Below, one piece after another: positions 36,983 through 45,134 of a DNA stretch of 64,000 nt. The stretch comes from CBDDKW01 sp965230425 (GTDB taxonomy: Bacteria > Pseudomonadota > Gammaproteobacteria > UBA1113). Location: contig CBDDKW010000020.1 in the NCBI GenBank assembly GCA_965230425.1, positions 152,893 to 216,892 of the forward strand. The letters run 5' to 3'. The position numbers were made by a program, and so were the translations under genes. Each line of letters starts with the position of its first letter. The stretch's first letter is position 1. The notes under the pieces were generated by a model that had not been told where the DNA came from, ran no database searches, and saw only the letters and a program-made list of their open reading frames with translations.

Positions 36983-37738
36983 ATGAATACCATCAAATCA
37001 CAAGTAGAATGTTTTCACTTATTATTCCTGGATCAGCTATCCAGGCACCTGGATAGTAGTCTGTATGCTATTAAAGGTGGGTGTAACTTGCGCTTTTTTT
37101 TCAACAGCATCCGCTATTCTGAAGACCTTGATATTGATATCCACACTATTGCAGTAGAGACATTGAAAAACAAAATTGATCGATTATTAAATTCAATGCC
37201 GTTTCAACAAATTCTGCAAGCTCAGAATATTGCGATTAAGAGTATTTCACTGCCTAAGCAGACACAAACAACGCAACGTTGGAAGTTAATGTTGCAGACA
37301 TCAGCATCGGTACCAGTCAATACAAAAATAGAATTTTCACGTCGTGGCATAGAGCAGGGCGTTGTTTATGAACCCATTGCATCGTCAGTGTTGCAAGCCT
37401 ACAAATTAACCCCGATTTTCTGTACGCATTATAATAAAGCTACGGCTTTCAAACAGAAAGTAGCTGCACTTGCTGGGCGCCCACAGACACAGGCGCGTGA
37501 TATCTTTGATTTGTTTTTATTATTGAATGCAGGTGTCATGTATGAATTAAGTGAATCATTTGCAATGTCTCAGCTTTGCCAAGCACAAGATAATGCTTTA
37601 GCTATTAGCTTCGAAGATTTTAGTGGACAGGTGGTGGCCTTCTTAACCACTGAGAATCAAGCACACTATAATACTCCCCAACTATGGGAACAAATTGTGA
37701 TAAACGTTGTAGATCAACTCGAGCAGCTTAAGCCATGA
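36983..37738 (+). CDS. abiEii: AbiEii/AbiGii-family nucleotidyltransferase toxin
   Basis: A 251-residue protein from the ATG at 36983; the in-frame TTG at 36947 lies inside the palindrome and is not used here. The nucleotidyltransferase core is clear: KGGCNLRFFFNSIRYSEDLDIDI supplies the GG and DxD motifs, and ARDIFDLFLLL the late conserved block. AbiE systems act as type IV toxin-antitoxin pairs that abort phage infection. The toxin gene overlaps the downstream antitoxin by four bases (ATGA), the reverse of the usual antitoxin-first order. Confidence 0.88.
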   Translation: MNTIKSQVECFHLLFLDQLSRHLDSSLYAIKGGCNLRFFFNSIRYSEDLDIDIHTIAVETLKNKIDRLLNSMPFQQILQAQNIAIKSISLPKQTQTTQRWKLMLQTSASVPVNTKIEFSRRGIEQGVVYEPIASSVLQAYKLTPIFCTHYNKATAFKQKVAALAGRPQTQARDIFDLFLLLNAGVMYELSESFAMSQLCQAQDNALAISFEDFSGQVVAFLTTENQAHYNTPQLWEQIVINVVDQLEQLKP

Positions 37739-38061
37739 CATTATTAGAAGCACTCAATCTATTAAAACAGCAAAGCTCACCAGTATTAAAAACTCACGAA
37801 GCCGCTGGCTTGCTAAAACTGTCTCGTCCCCACACAAGTCAGGTCCTGCGTAGGCTGGCTTTGCAAGATAATATTATTGCGCTGAAACGTGGATTATGGT
37901 TAATTGATCTGAGTTTAGATGGATATCAATTAACTTCATATATGACAGCACCATTTCCTGGTTATGTTTCTTTGCAGTCAGCATTGTATCTGCACGGTAT
38001 GATTTCTCAGATCCCAGATTTGATTTATGTGATGACAACTGTGGTTCGCCCCCCCATATAG
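37735..38061 (+). CDS. AbiEi-family antitoxin, truncated at the suspected assembly join
   Basis: Residues 1 to ~103 are a winged helix (VLKTHEAAGLLKLSRPHTSQVLRRLALQDNIIALKRGLWLI) and the start of the second domain, SLQSALYLHGMISQIPDLIYVMTT. The family normally runs to about 200 residues. Here the sequence changes to an unrelated tail (VVRPPI) at about 38,041. The loss is probably artefactual, because the minus-strand gene on the other side is cut at the same point. Confidence 0.78.
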   Translation: MTLLEALNLLKQQSSPVLKTHEAAGLLKLSRPHTSQVLRRLALQDNIIALKRGLWLIDLSLDGYQLTSYMTAPFPGYVSLQSALYLHGMISQIPDLIYVMTTVVRPPI

Positions 38062-39398
38062 CGCATCATACCCACATCATGCACAGCAATCACGGCATCC
38101 TCAGGCGTATTTGCCTGTAACCATCGTGCCATCGCCAAAGGTTGCACAACCACATTATTAACATTAACCTTATAAAGACGATGAAATTCACGCCCTGTAT
38201 CCACCGAAAAAAGCAGAATAACCAATATAGCAAATATCTGAGACAAGCGTGCAACTTTCACCTGTCCAACGAACCGCTGAATCACATCACCAAACACATG
38301 CAATCCAAACCCCGCCAACGGAAACATCATAACAATCAAGGGCATTTGATAGCGTTTAAAGTGCCAAAACGCCGTATCTAACGTTGCAATCGCCCCACTA
38401 ATCGCCACCAACCACAACACAATCAATAAAGCAATAAAACGAAAACGTGAGCGCATCACCATCGACACCCAACCAATAAATGCCAACGGTGCAATCAAAA
38501 CAGGCACATAATAACCGTCACGACCTGTCGCCAACTCACGCCACACACGTACAAAATTATCAAGAATACGTTCAATCACCACATCCCAATAAAACGGCAC
38601 CATACTCAAAATTGACTTAGACTGATTACCAGAAGCAGAAACAGACCCTGTGAGTATAAAATTGAGACTAGGTTGTACGAAAATAGCCATCATCGGTAGG
38701 AGCAATAACCAATATTTTTTAGGCTTAGATGGTCTTTCATCATGTGCAAAAATCGAAAAGCTAATTGCATCAATCATGCCACGCAAGGCAAATAACGCAA
38801 CAGCAATCACCGCCATAATGCTCCCTTCAGGGCGCGTTAATGCCAGCAATATCGTCGAAATAACGAAAAAGTTAATCCGACCAGATACAAATCCATAAAT
38901 CGTCGCCAATGAAAAAGCGATCATTAACCCAGTTTCCATCCCGCTCATAAAATGCCACGAAACAGAACCTGTAACCGCAAAAATCACAGGAAACATTATT
39001 CTTAGTAATAGCGGAGAATCAAACAAACGAAGTGTATGATAAATCAACCACATTGACGCTAATAACGCCAATGCACCAACCCCCATCGCCCAATACCCAA
39101 GATCAAGGTCATGAAACCCGAGTAAATATCCACTTGCTAAAATATAAGGGTAAATAAAGCTCGTCGCTCCTGAAGTTGCATCTTCACCAGAGTTATAGAC
39201 ATAGGGTTCCCCCAATGCCATCTGCCGGCTATATTGAAAGTGAATATAGGCATCATCAAGAGGCATGATGATCTCGCCGTCACCCGCAACAATGCTAGAA
39301 GTAGCATAAAACCAGAAGATACTACCTGTAACAACGCAAAACAATCCCCAGATAACCAGAGATTGCCATTTTTTCAGAACTGTTTCTGTCATATTCAT
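38025..39398 (-). CDS. Multi-pass GT-C-type glycosyltransferase/membrane protein, C-terminus cut at the join
   Basis: About ten membrane helices. The first extracytoplasmic loop has DDAYIHFQYSRQMALGEPYVYN, the acidic DD...FRYxRN-type motif of GT-C mannosyl- and arabinosyltransferase-like proteins. The sequence ends HDVGMMRYMGGR, where relatives continue with another domain segment. The last few residues (TTVVIT) belong to the other side of the join. It is the last gene of the F420 operon strand run. Confidence 0.75.
   Translation of the reverse strand: MNMTETVLKKWQSLVIWGLFCVVTGSIFWFYATSSIVAGDGEIIMPLDDAYIHFQYSRQMALGEPYVYNSGEDATSGATSFIYPYILASGYLLGFHDLDLGYWAMGVGALALLASMWLIYHTLRLFDSPLLLRIMFPVIFAVTGSVSWHFMSGMETGLMIAFSLATIYGFVSGRINFFVISTILLALTRPEGSIMAVIAVALFALRGMIDAISFSIFAHDERPSKPKKYWLLLLPMMAIFVQPSLNFILTGSVSASGNQSKSILSMVPFYWDVVIERILDNFVRVWRELATGRDGYYVPVLIAPLAFIGWVSMVMRSRFRFIALLIVLWLVAISGAIATLDTAFWHFKRYQMPLIVMMFPLAGFGLHVFGDVIQRFVGQVKVARLSQIFAILVILLFSVDTGREFHRLYKVNVNNVVVQPLAMARWLQANTPEDAVIAVHDVGMMRYMGGRTTVVIT
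38030..38060. other. Probable chimeric join between two genomes
   Basis: Two convergent genes of different origin each stop matching their families within this interval, which contains a C7 run (38047-38053). Gene content to the left is gammaproteobacterial and to the right F420-producing Chloroflexota-like. The shared bases of about 38,035-38,050 may be the overlap that drove the misassembly. Confidence 0.7.
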
Positions 39399-39439
39399 AA
39401 CCGCATTGTACGGTGATGATTAAGCAAATTCAATATGTG

Positions 39440-40456
39440 TCAGTGAGAATAACCAGACGCGAACGCATCAATCATATGATTAACATTTTTACGCAGAGGG
39501 TACAAAATCGGCGATGTCGCACCAGAAGCAACATACTCACGCACCTTAGCACGAACAGTCGCCCCATCCCCTGATGCCGTTACCAACTGCACAATATCAT
39601 CCGGTACCAAGTTCATTGCATCCGTAATGTGCTGTTCAGATGGTGAAACCGGCAATACCTGTGCAATATCATCAATCAAATCTTGAGGAACTCCGCTAGC
39701 ACGCATCATTTGCGGTTGTTGCCGAATATATAAAGTTACCACACGCCGAGCGGTATCAATCGCCGCTTGCGGATCGTCGTCATCAACAGAACAAGCAATC
39801 AATTGTGGACGATCAATATCATCCACACTGCGCCCTGAGTGCTTTGCGCCGACTGCTAATTGTGCCATCGCCCCATCATTATATTGAGGCGACACTAAAT
39901 AATTTAACAAAACCCCATCAGCAATCTGCCCCGCGACAGCCATCATCTTCGGTCCCGTTGCACCAACATAAATCGGCACCTGACGTGGTTCACGTCGCCC
40001 ATAGATCACATCAAGTTGAATATCCCGTAACCGCACAAAATTACCCGCAAAAGTGACAACATCACGCGCTAATAATGCCCGCAACACATCTACAGTTTCA
40101 CGCATTGCCAATAACGGTTTTCGTCGATTAACACCTACATTCTGCGCTAATGGCTCCCACCAATCACCCAAACCACACATAATGCGATCCGGTGCAAGGT
40201 CATCTAAGGATAAAAATGTAGACGCAATCGTAGCGACATTGCGCGTCCAAATATTCATCACGGCAGACCCAATTTTGATACGATGTGTCACCGCCGCATA
40301 TGCCGCCATCGGGACAACAACATCACGCGCTAATCGGCTTTCTGCTTGCCAAACAGAATCAAACCCGCGCGTTTCTGCATATTGAACAAATTTAATCGAC
40401 TCTTGAAGTGAAAAAACGTCTTGAAGATATAACCCAACGCGATCTCTTACACTCAC
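39440..40456 (-). CDS. LLM-class F420-dependent oxidoreductase
   Basis: A 338-residue luciferase-like TIM barrel similar to 5,10-methylenetetrahydromethanopterin reductase. Typical segments are AETRGFDSVWQAESRLARD, IKIGSAVMNIWTRN and VPIYVGATGPKMMAVAGQIADGVLLNYL. It starts one base after cofC stops, so it is translationally close to the cofactor pathway and is probably a user of F420. The substrate is unknown. Confidence 0.9.
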   Translation of the reverse strand: MSVRDRVGLYLQDVFSLQESIKFVQYAETRGFDSVWQAESRLARDVVVPMAAYAAVTHRIKIGSAVMNIWTRNVATIASTFLSLDDLAPDRIMCGLGDWWEPLAQNVGVNRRKPLLAMRETVDVLRALLARDVVTFAGNFVRLRDIQLDVIYGRREPRQVPIYVGATGPKMMAVAGQIADGVLLNYLVSPQYNDGAMAQLAVGAKHSGRSVDDIDRPQLIACSVDDDDPQAAIDTARRVVTLYIRQQPQMMRASGVPQDLIDDIAQVLPVSPSEQHITDAMNLVPDDIVQLVTASGDGATVRAKVREYVASGATSPILYPLRKNVNHMIDAFASGYSH

Positions 40457-40457
40457 A

Positions 40458-41129
40458 CTATTCTACCTGTTTGTGAAAGTTAGCCACATCAAGTTGTGCT
40501 ATCGGTGGCAATACATCTTCATATCCACCACGCCGTACCATACGATAATAATTCTCTATATCTTCCGGCAGATCGATGTCTTGTAATAAACGAGGCGATT
40601 CATAAACTTGCACCCTCGCGCCTGCATCACGCGCTAATGTTGCATGACGAATAAAACTACCATCACCATAAGCATAATCAATTAACCCCGGTGGACGTAC
40701 AAGCAACGCATTCGTGCCGTCTTTATCACGATCAGTAGCAAGAACAACACTATTATCCTGTTGTCCCATATCGATTAGATTAACTACGTCTTCAGATGCA
40801 ATAAGTGGCAAATCCGCAGGCAAAACCAAAACCGCACTACTACGCCAACTCGCAATAATAGATGTCGCCCGCATCAATGCCGCATTAAGTTCCGGTGCGC
40901 CACTCTCTTGTACCGTCTTTGCACCATAATCACGCGCAAGTGCCAAAGCATGATTATCACGACTAATCACTAACGTCCCCGCCACTTGCGGAACAGATCG
41001 CACAACAGACAGCACATGCTTCAACATTGCTTCTGCAAACATCTGCCGTTCTTCGGGAGAGAGAACACTTGCAAGACGGCTTTTCGCTAGCCGTAAAGGT
41101 TTTACTGGAATTATCGTCCAGATCGTCAT
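40458..41129 (-). CDS. cofC: CofC/FbiD-type phospholactate or phosphoenolpyruvate guanylyltransferase
   Basis: A 223-residue nucleotidyltransferase that activates the three-carbon acid of F420 with GTP. The N-terminal IIPVKPLRLAKSRLASVLSPEER and the VLPADLPLIASEDV block identify it. It overlaps cofD by four bases (ATGA). In an actinobacterial-type pathway the substrate is phosphoenolpyruvate, which would require the neighbouring nitroreductase. Confidence 0.9.
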   Translation of the reverse strand: MTIWTIIPVKPLRLAKSRLASVLSPEERQMFAEAMLKHVLSVVRSVPQVAGTLVISRDNHALALARDYGAKTVQESGAPELNAALMRATSIIASWRSSAVLVLPADLPLIASEDVVNLIDMGQQDNSVVLATDRDKDGTNALLVRPPGLIDYAYGDGSFIRHATLARDAGARVQVYESPRLLQDIDLPEDIENYYRMVRRGGYEDVLPPIAQLDVANFHKQVE

Positions 41130-42082
41130 ATTTTTAGTTCCTCCATCCAGTTCAACACCGCTTGTGCTAATCGTTCACGCTTGGGGTAAGTATCCATAAC
41201 CGTGTCCATAGCAATAAATTGAAGTGTTTCAACTGAAAATTCTTTATCGCGCTTATCGTAAATAAAACCATTGATGACCGAGCCATAATATCTAGCGACT
41301 TCACTCGCAGATACCTCATATCCCCACTCTTTCATCATTTTAGCGGCAGGTCCTTTTATAGCGTCACCCTGCACAATTGGAGTAACCGCAACCCTCGGGA
41401 TATCACGCGCCATAATCGCTTCACGCATCCCAGAAACAGATAAAATTGGATTGATAGACAACCAAGGGTTTGAAGGCCCAAAAACAATCATATCCGCTTG
41501 TTCTAAAGCAGTCTTCACCTCAGGAGATAAGGTTGATTCTGCGATTCCCTCTAGTCGAAGCGCCTCAACAACAGGTTGCCAGCGATGCTTAACAAAATAT
41601 TGTTGGAAGGGTAATTCACCATATTCAGTAGTCTTCACTTTTGTCTCAATCGGCGAATCTGTCATTGGTAATATTGTACACCCAATACCCAATTCAAAAC
41701 TTAAACTTTTTGTGATTTCCGTTAATCTTTTACCCTCATGCCACCACTGTGTACGTAAAATATGCGTGGCAAAATCTTTATCACCAAGCCGAAACCACGC
41801 CTCATCGCCATAATTACGCAACGCATCTAAGGTGTTAAAACTTTCCCCCGCAACACCCCATCCATTTTCCCTATTTACCAAATCAGACAAAGTATACATA
41901 ACCGTATCAAGATCAGGGCAGATACGTAGCCCATAATGCCAAAAATCATCACCAGTATTAACAATAATCGTCAGTTGATCCGCATCTAAAACACGAGATA
42001 GTCCATAAGCCAATTTGGCACCACCAACACCGCCAACCAACACAACAATCTTATTCTTCGACAACAACAAACTCCCAACCAT
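41126..42082 (-). CDS. cofD: 2-phospho-L-lactate transferase CofD (FbiA)
   Basis: It transfers the activated three-carbon phosphate to FO to make F420-0 (or its dehydro form). The 318 residues include VLVGGVGGAKLAYGL, VNTGDDFWHYGLRICPDLDT and FGPSNPWLSINPIL. The ATG at 42082 overlaps the preceding lipoprotein gene by 32 bases. A TTG a few codons later has a better GGGAG spacing and may be the real start. Confidence 0.94.
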   Translation of the reverse strand: MVGSLLLSKNKIVVLVGGVGGAKLAYGLSRVLDADQLTIIVNTGDDFWHYGLRICPDLDTVMYTLSDLVNRENGWGVAGESFNTLDALRNYGDEAWFRLGDKDFATHILRTQWWHEGKRLTEITKSLSFELGIGCTILPMTDSPIETKVKTTEYGELPFQQYFVKHRWQPVVEALRLEGIAESTLSPEVKTALEQADMIVFGPSNPWLSINPILSVSGMREAIMARDIPRVAVTPIVQGDAIKGPAAKMMKEWGYEVSASEVARYYGSVINGFIYDKRDKEFSVETLQFIAMDTVMDTYPKRERLAQAVLNWMEELKI

Positions 42083-42902
42083 ATAATGCGATAGAACCCG
42101 TTTCCATCATATCGGAATTGATGTCAAACACACCTTCATCCGTACCAATTATTAAATCAGAGCCTATCATCTGTAATTCAATTTCAAAATCATAAAAACC
42201 AGCAGACAAGCCATCCAGCATAACACAATAAGTCACATGGTCTTCGTCAACATTTTCTTCAATCGAAGATAACGCAACATCAAGATCATCCACACGCACA
42301 CGCAATGCAGGTTGCGAAGAATCCATTAAAATACGTAATGGAATTTCCATACAAACATTATCATCTAACAATCTATAAGGAATGTTAGAGTTCACATCAA
42401 AACCACGTATGTTCCCCGGAAACAAAGAAAATGGGCGCAATCCCATAAACCCTTCCGCGCTAAATTCCCATGCGTATGAATCGATACCTGAAGGCGTAAT
42501 CACGTCAACATCTACAACATGCCTGCCTTGCTCAACAAATGGAGAAAAACAAAAATCTGTCTCATCTTCTGTCCGAACAACATCAAGCGTACTTAAATCA
42601 AGAGGCTGCATATCCATTGTAATCACCACAGGTGAAACATCCCAATCAGGTGGTAAAGAACTGTTATATATCTCTAAGCACACTGTGTTCGAGACCTGAA
42701 CCAACCCAGCATCACGCAATACATACCCCGTAACATTACCCGGAAACAGAGTCATATCCCTAAAATGTGGGATAGCTTGTACCTGATAAGTTACAGTCGC
42801 ACGTATATCTGATTCACCTTGATTTGAAGTCGAGCCACACCCTATACAGGCTACAATAATAAACATAAGAAGAATCTTAAAAAATAATTTTTTTATCGCC
42901 AC
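42051..42902 (-). CDS. Lipoprotein of unknown function with two similar halves
   Basis: A 283-residue protein with a GTG start and an N-terminal signal ending in an IGCG lipobox. Two segments of roughly 110 residues are alike, each opening with FPGNV/IxGY/F and containing a Cys near NTVCLEI or DNVCMEI and a second Cys near DFCFS or TYCVM. The pattern suggests duplicated beta-sandwich domains with a disulfide each. It sits in the middle of the F420 operon and overlaps both neighbours. I do not recognise a family. Confidence 0.7.
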   Translation of the reverse strand: MAIKKLFFKILLMFIIVACIGCGSTSNQGESDIRATVTYQVQAIPHFRDMTLFPGNVTGYVLRDAGLVQVSNTVCLEIYNSSLPPDWDVSPVVITMDMQPLDLSTLDVVRTEDETDFCFSPFVEQGRHVVDVDVITPSGIDSYAWEFSAEGFMGLRPFSLFPGNIRGFDVNSNIPYRLLDDNVCMEIPLRILMDSSQPALRVRVDDLDVALSSIEENVDEDHVTYCVMLDGLSAGFYDFEIELQMIGSDLIIGTDEGVFDINSDMMETGSIALYGWEFVVVEE

Positions 42903-43507
42903 AATACACGCTCCTCAAATGGGATACGAGTCTTTTCACGTTCTTGTGCAGGGAAACCCGCCGTAATTAAACCCTGTGGTTGCCATGATTGGGGTAACTC
43001 AAGCGTATCCACAACAACATCAGGACAAAACAAAGGCGCACACATCCAACAAGCACCTAGACCAAGCACATGAGCAGAAAGCAATATATTTTGCCCAGCC
43101 ATCGCCACACTCTGCACCGTCATAATGTACTCATTCGTGTTACGTTTATCATCAGAATAAACGTCCATATCTTCCATTGATAAACACACCATAATCAACA
43201 AAGGCGCAGATGTTATACGATCATAAGACCGATTAACATCCGCCTCAATAACGTTTATAGGCACATCATCATTCTCTAAATCACGACGTAATCGCGCCCC
43301 CATCGCCCGCGCCAATAGCACCTTTTGCTCATCAGATTCAATCACAGCAAATCGCCATGGCTGACGATTATGTGCCGATGGTGCCCAAACACCAGCCTTC
43401 AATAATTGCTCAACCATCATGCGCGGTACAGGCTTAGGTTGATAACGCCGTATAGAACGCCGATTCAGCATGGCGTTCATCGTTTCGTGTATATTATTTT
43501 CAATCAT
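42893..43507 (-). CDS. Nitroreductase-family FMN enzyme, probable dehydro-F420-0 reductase
   Basis: A 204-residue nitroreductase with LNRRSIRRYQPKPVP, APSAHNRQPWRFAVI and the GLGACWMCAPLFCPDVV block. Its sequence pattern resembles the C-terminal half of mycobacterial FbiB, and it lies eight bases after cofE, which corresponds to the N-terminal half. It probably reduces dehydro-F420-0 made from phosphoenolpyruvate. Family assignment is firm, the exact reaction is inference. Confidence 0.82.
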   Translation of the reverse strand: MIENNIHETMNAMLNRRSIRRYQPKPVPRMMVEQLLKAGVWAPSAHNRQPWRFAVIESDEQKVLLARAMGARLRRDLENDDVPINVIEADVNRSYDRITSAPLLIMVCLSMEDMDVYSDDKRNTNEYIMTVQSVAMAGQNILLSAHVLGLGACWMCAPLFCPDVVVDTLELPQSWQPQGLITAGFPAQEREKTRIPFEERVLWR

Positions 43508-43514
43508 AATTTAG

Positions 43515-44291
43515 CTAACGATATAAATCCTGTTCAGGTGGACGATTAAGATCAGACGCACGCCCCTTAGTGTGTGTGAATTGTAAGCCACGCACAATTG
43601 TAACCGGACGACCTTCACTTCCTTCACCAGAAACAAGGTTCGCCGACGAGGCAATCATATCAGCATATGCTTGAATACTCGCCCGCAATTCGCGCCCAAA
43701 TAAATCAGCATCCCCACGCAAATCGAGCAAAGCAGGTAAACCAGCAACACCTATCGCTACGCCAACATTCCCCATCCGAAAAGGTCGCCCATGCGAATCA
43801 CTAATTACAACGCCAATCTTGATACCTAAACGTTCAGATAATTGCTGACGAATATCTTCTGCATTCTTATCAGGATCATCGGGCAATAACAAAACATGCT
43901 CATCTTCACCCACGTTCGATTGGTCGATACCAGAGTTTGCACTCACAAACCCCAAACGATGCTGAGTAATCAACACATTTGGAGCCTTACGTGAAACCAT
44001 CGCACTCTCGCGTAACACCAATTCGACAACACGCGGGTCTTTATTCACCTCATCAGCTAATGCAAATGCTTCCACAGTCGGCTCAACGGCTTTTAAATCC
44101 ACCCGTTTCCCCTCAGATTTTGAGATAATTTTTGACGTAATGACCATCACATCATTATCTTGTAAATCAAAATTAGCCGTTTTCAATGAAGTAAGAATAA
44201 TCGCAACCAGATCATCACCTGCCTGAATCATCGGAATGTCAGGCAAGGCAAATACTGAAAGTGAGGGAGTAAGTAAATCCTGTTTAGTCAA
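43515..44291 (-). CDS. cofE: Coenzyme F420-0:L-glutamate ligase
   Basis: It adds gamma-linked glutamates to F420-0. The 258 residues are of CofE length, with VITSKIISKSEGKRVDL, NVGEDEHVLLLPDDPD, VVISDSHGRPFRMGNVGVAIG and DLRGDADLFGREL. It overlaps the npdG stop by eight bases. No nitroreductase domain is fused. Confidence 0.95.
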   Translation of the reverse strand: MTKQDLLTPSLSVFALPDIPMIQAGDDLVAIILTSLKTANFDLQDNDVMVITSKIISKSEGKRVDLKAVEPTVEAFALADEVNKDPRVVELVLRESAMVSRKAPNVLITQHRLGFVSANSGIDQSNVGEDEHVLLLPDDPDKNAEDIRQQLSERLGIKIGVVISDSHGRPFRMGNVGVAIGVAGLPALLDLRGDADLFGRELRASIQAYADMIASSANLVSGEGSEGRPVTIVRGLQFTHTKGRASDLNRPPEQDLYR

Positions 44292-44961
44292 GATTCGTTA
44301 TGCGGATACCCGCACCCTTAACTTTATAGGTTTTATTGATATGAACAATAACCGATGTCAACGCCTCGACAGCAATCGCATTTTGCAAAGGACCAGCATC
44401 AATCCCGCGCATACCAGCCGCCTCAGACAATTTAATAACCTCTTGCTTGGCATCAAGGTCATCACCACAAATTAAAACATCACAATTAGGATCAACTTCA
44501 GGATTCTTAATTTTAGTCGCGCTCACATTCTGGAAGGCAGCAACAACTTTGGCATCCGGCAAATAAGATTGGGCTTCTAATGCCGCAGATTTTCCCTCTG
44601 GCAAATGCACAATATTCACCTTTGGAGGGCGTGCAGGAACAGTTACATCAACCAAAATTTTACCGGCAAGATGCTCTTTAACACCTTCAATTGTTGATTT
44701 ATGCGCGGTATAGGGGACGCTCAACACAACCAAATGCGCTTCTTTAGCCGCATCTTCATTCGCCATCCCTTTAAGGTAATCACCGCCAAGTTTCTCATTC
44801 AACTCTACAACTTTAGCCTCAGCTTTTTCAGCCGAACGTGACCCAATGATGACACGATACCCATTTAATGCCCAACGTATCGCTAAACCAGAGCCTTCTT
44901 TACCAGTACCACCCAAAACCGCTACAGTCATTAAAAGACTGCTATTATTTTCTTCCGTCAT
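44284..44961 (-). CDS. npdG: NADPH:F420 oxidoreductase (Fno/NpdG)
   Basis: It equilibrates NADPH and reduced F420. The ATG at 44961 has GAGGGA upstream. The 225 residues show the Rossmann motif VAVLGGTGKEGSGLA, NADP-binding GSRSAEKA, and the FQNVSATKI and AGPLQNAIAVEALT segments of the family. It is the first gene of the operon in transcription order. Confidence 0.93.
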   Translation of the reverse strand: MTEENNSSLLMTVAVLGGTGKEGSGLAIRWALNGYRVIIGSRSAEKAEAKVVELNEKLGGDYLKGMANEDAAKEAHLVVLSVPYTAHKSTIEGVKEHLAGKILVDVTVPARPPKVNIVHLPEGKSAALEAQSYLPDAKVVAAFQNVSATKIKNPEVDPNCDVLICGDDLDAKQEVIKLSEAAGMRGIDAGPLQNAIAVEALTSVIVHINKTYKVKGAGIRITNLD

Positions 44962-45085
44962 CAAATTTCCCTCATGGTGTAAAGTTCTATATTACAGCAG
45001 GCATGTATCATACCACCCTACCCAATAGCATGGCAATAAACACCTGATTCCATTACATACAAAACAAAAGACGCATTATCAGTAG

Positions 45086-45111
45086 AGGATATTTCTAATC
45101 ACGCGGGATAT
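45086..45111. repeat. 26-bp direct repeat, copy 1 (partner 46527-46552)
   Basis: Identical to the sequence that encodes the C-terminal IPRD-stop of the gene at 46536. Here it is a coding remnant reading FANIPRD-stop on the minus strand, with no gene body attached. Confidence 0.8.
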
Positions 45112-45134
45112 TGGCAAAATCAACATAAGATAAT

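Noticed and set aside
36983..38061. A complete AbiE toxin-antitoxin system
   Set aside because: The antitoxin loses its second half at the suspected join, so completeness cannot be claimed from this sequence.
42382..42699. Open frame on the plus strand inside the lipoprotein gene
   Set aside because: It has no ribosome-binding site or family-like pattern and lies opposite a well-supported gene.
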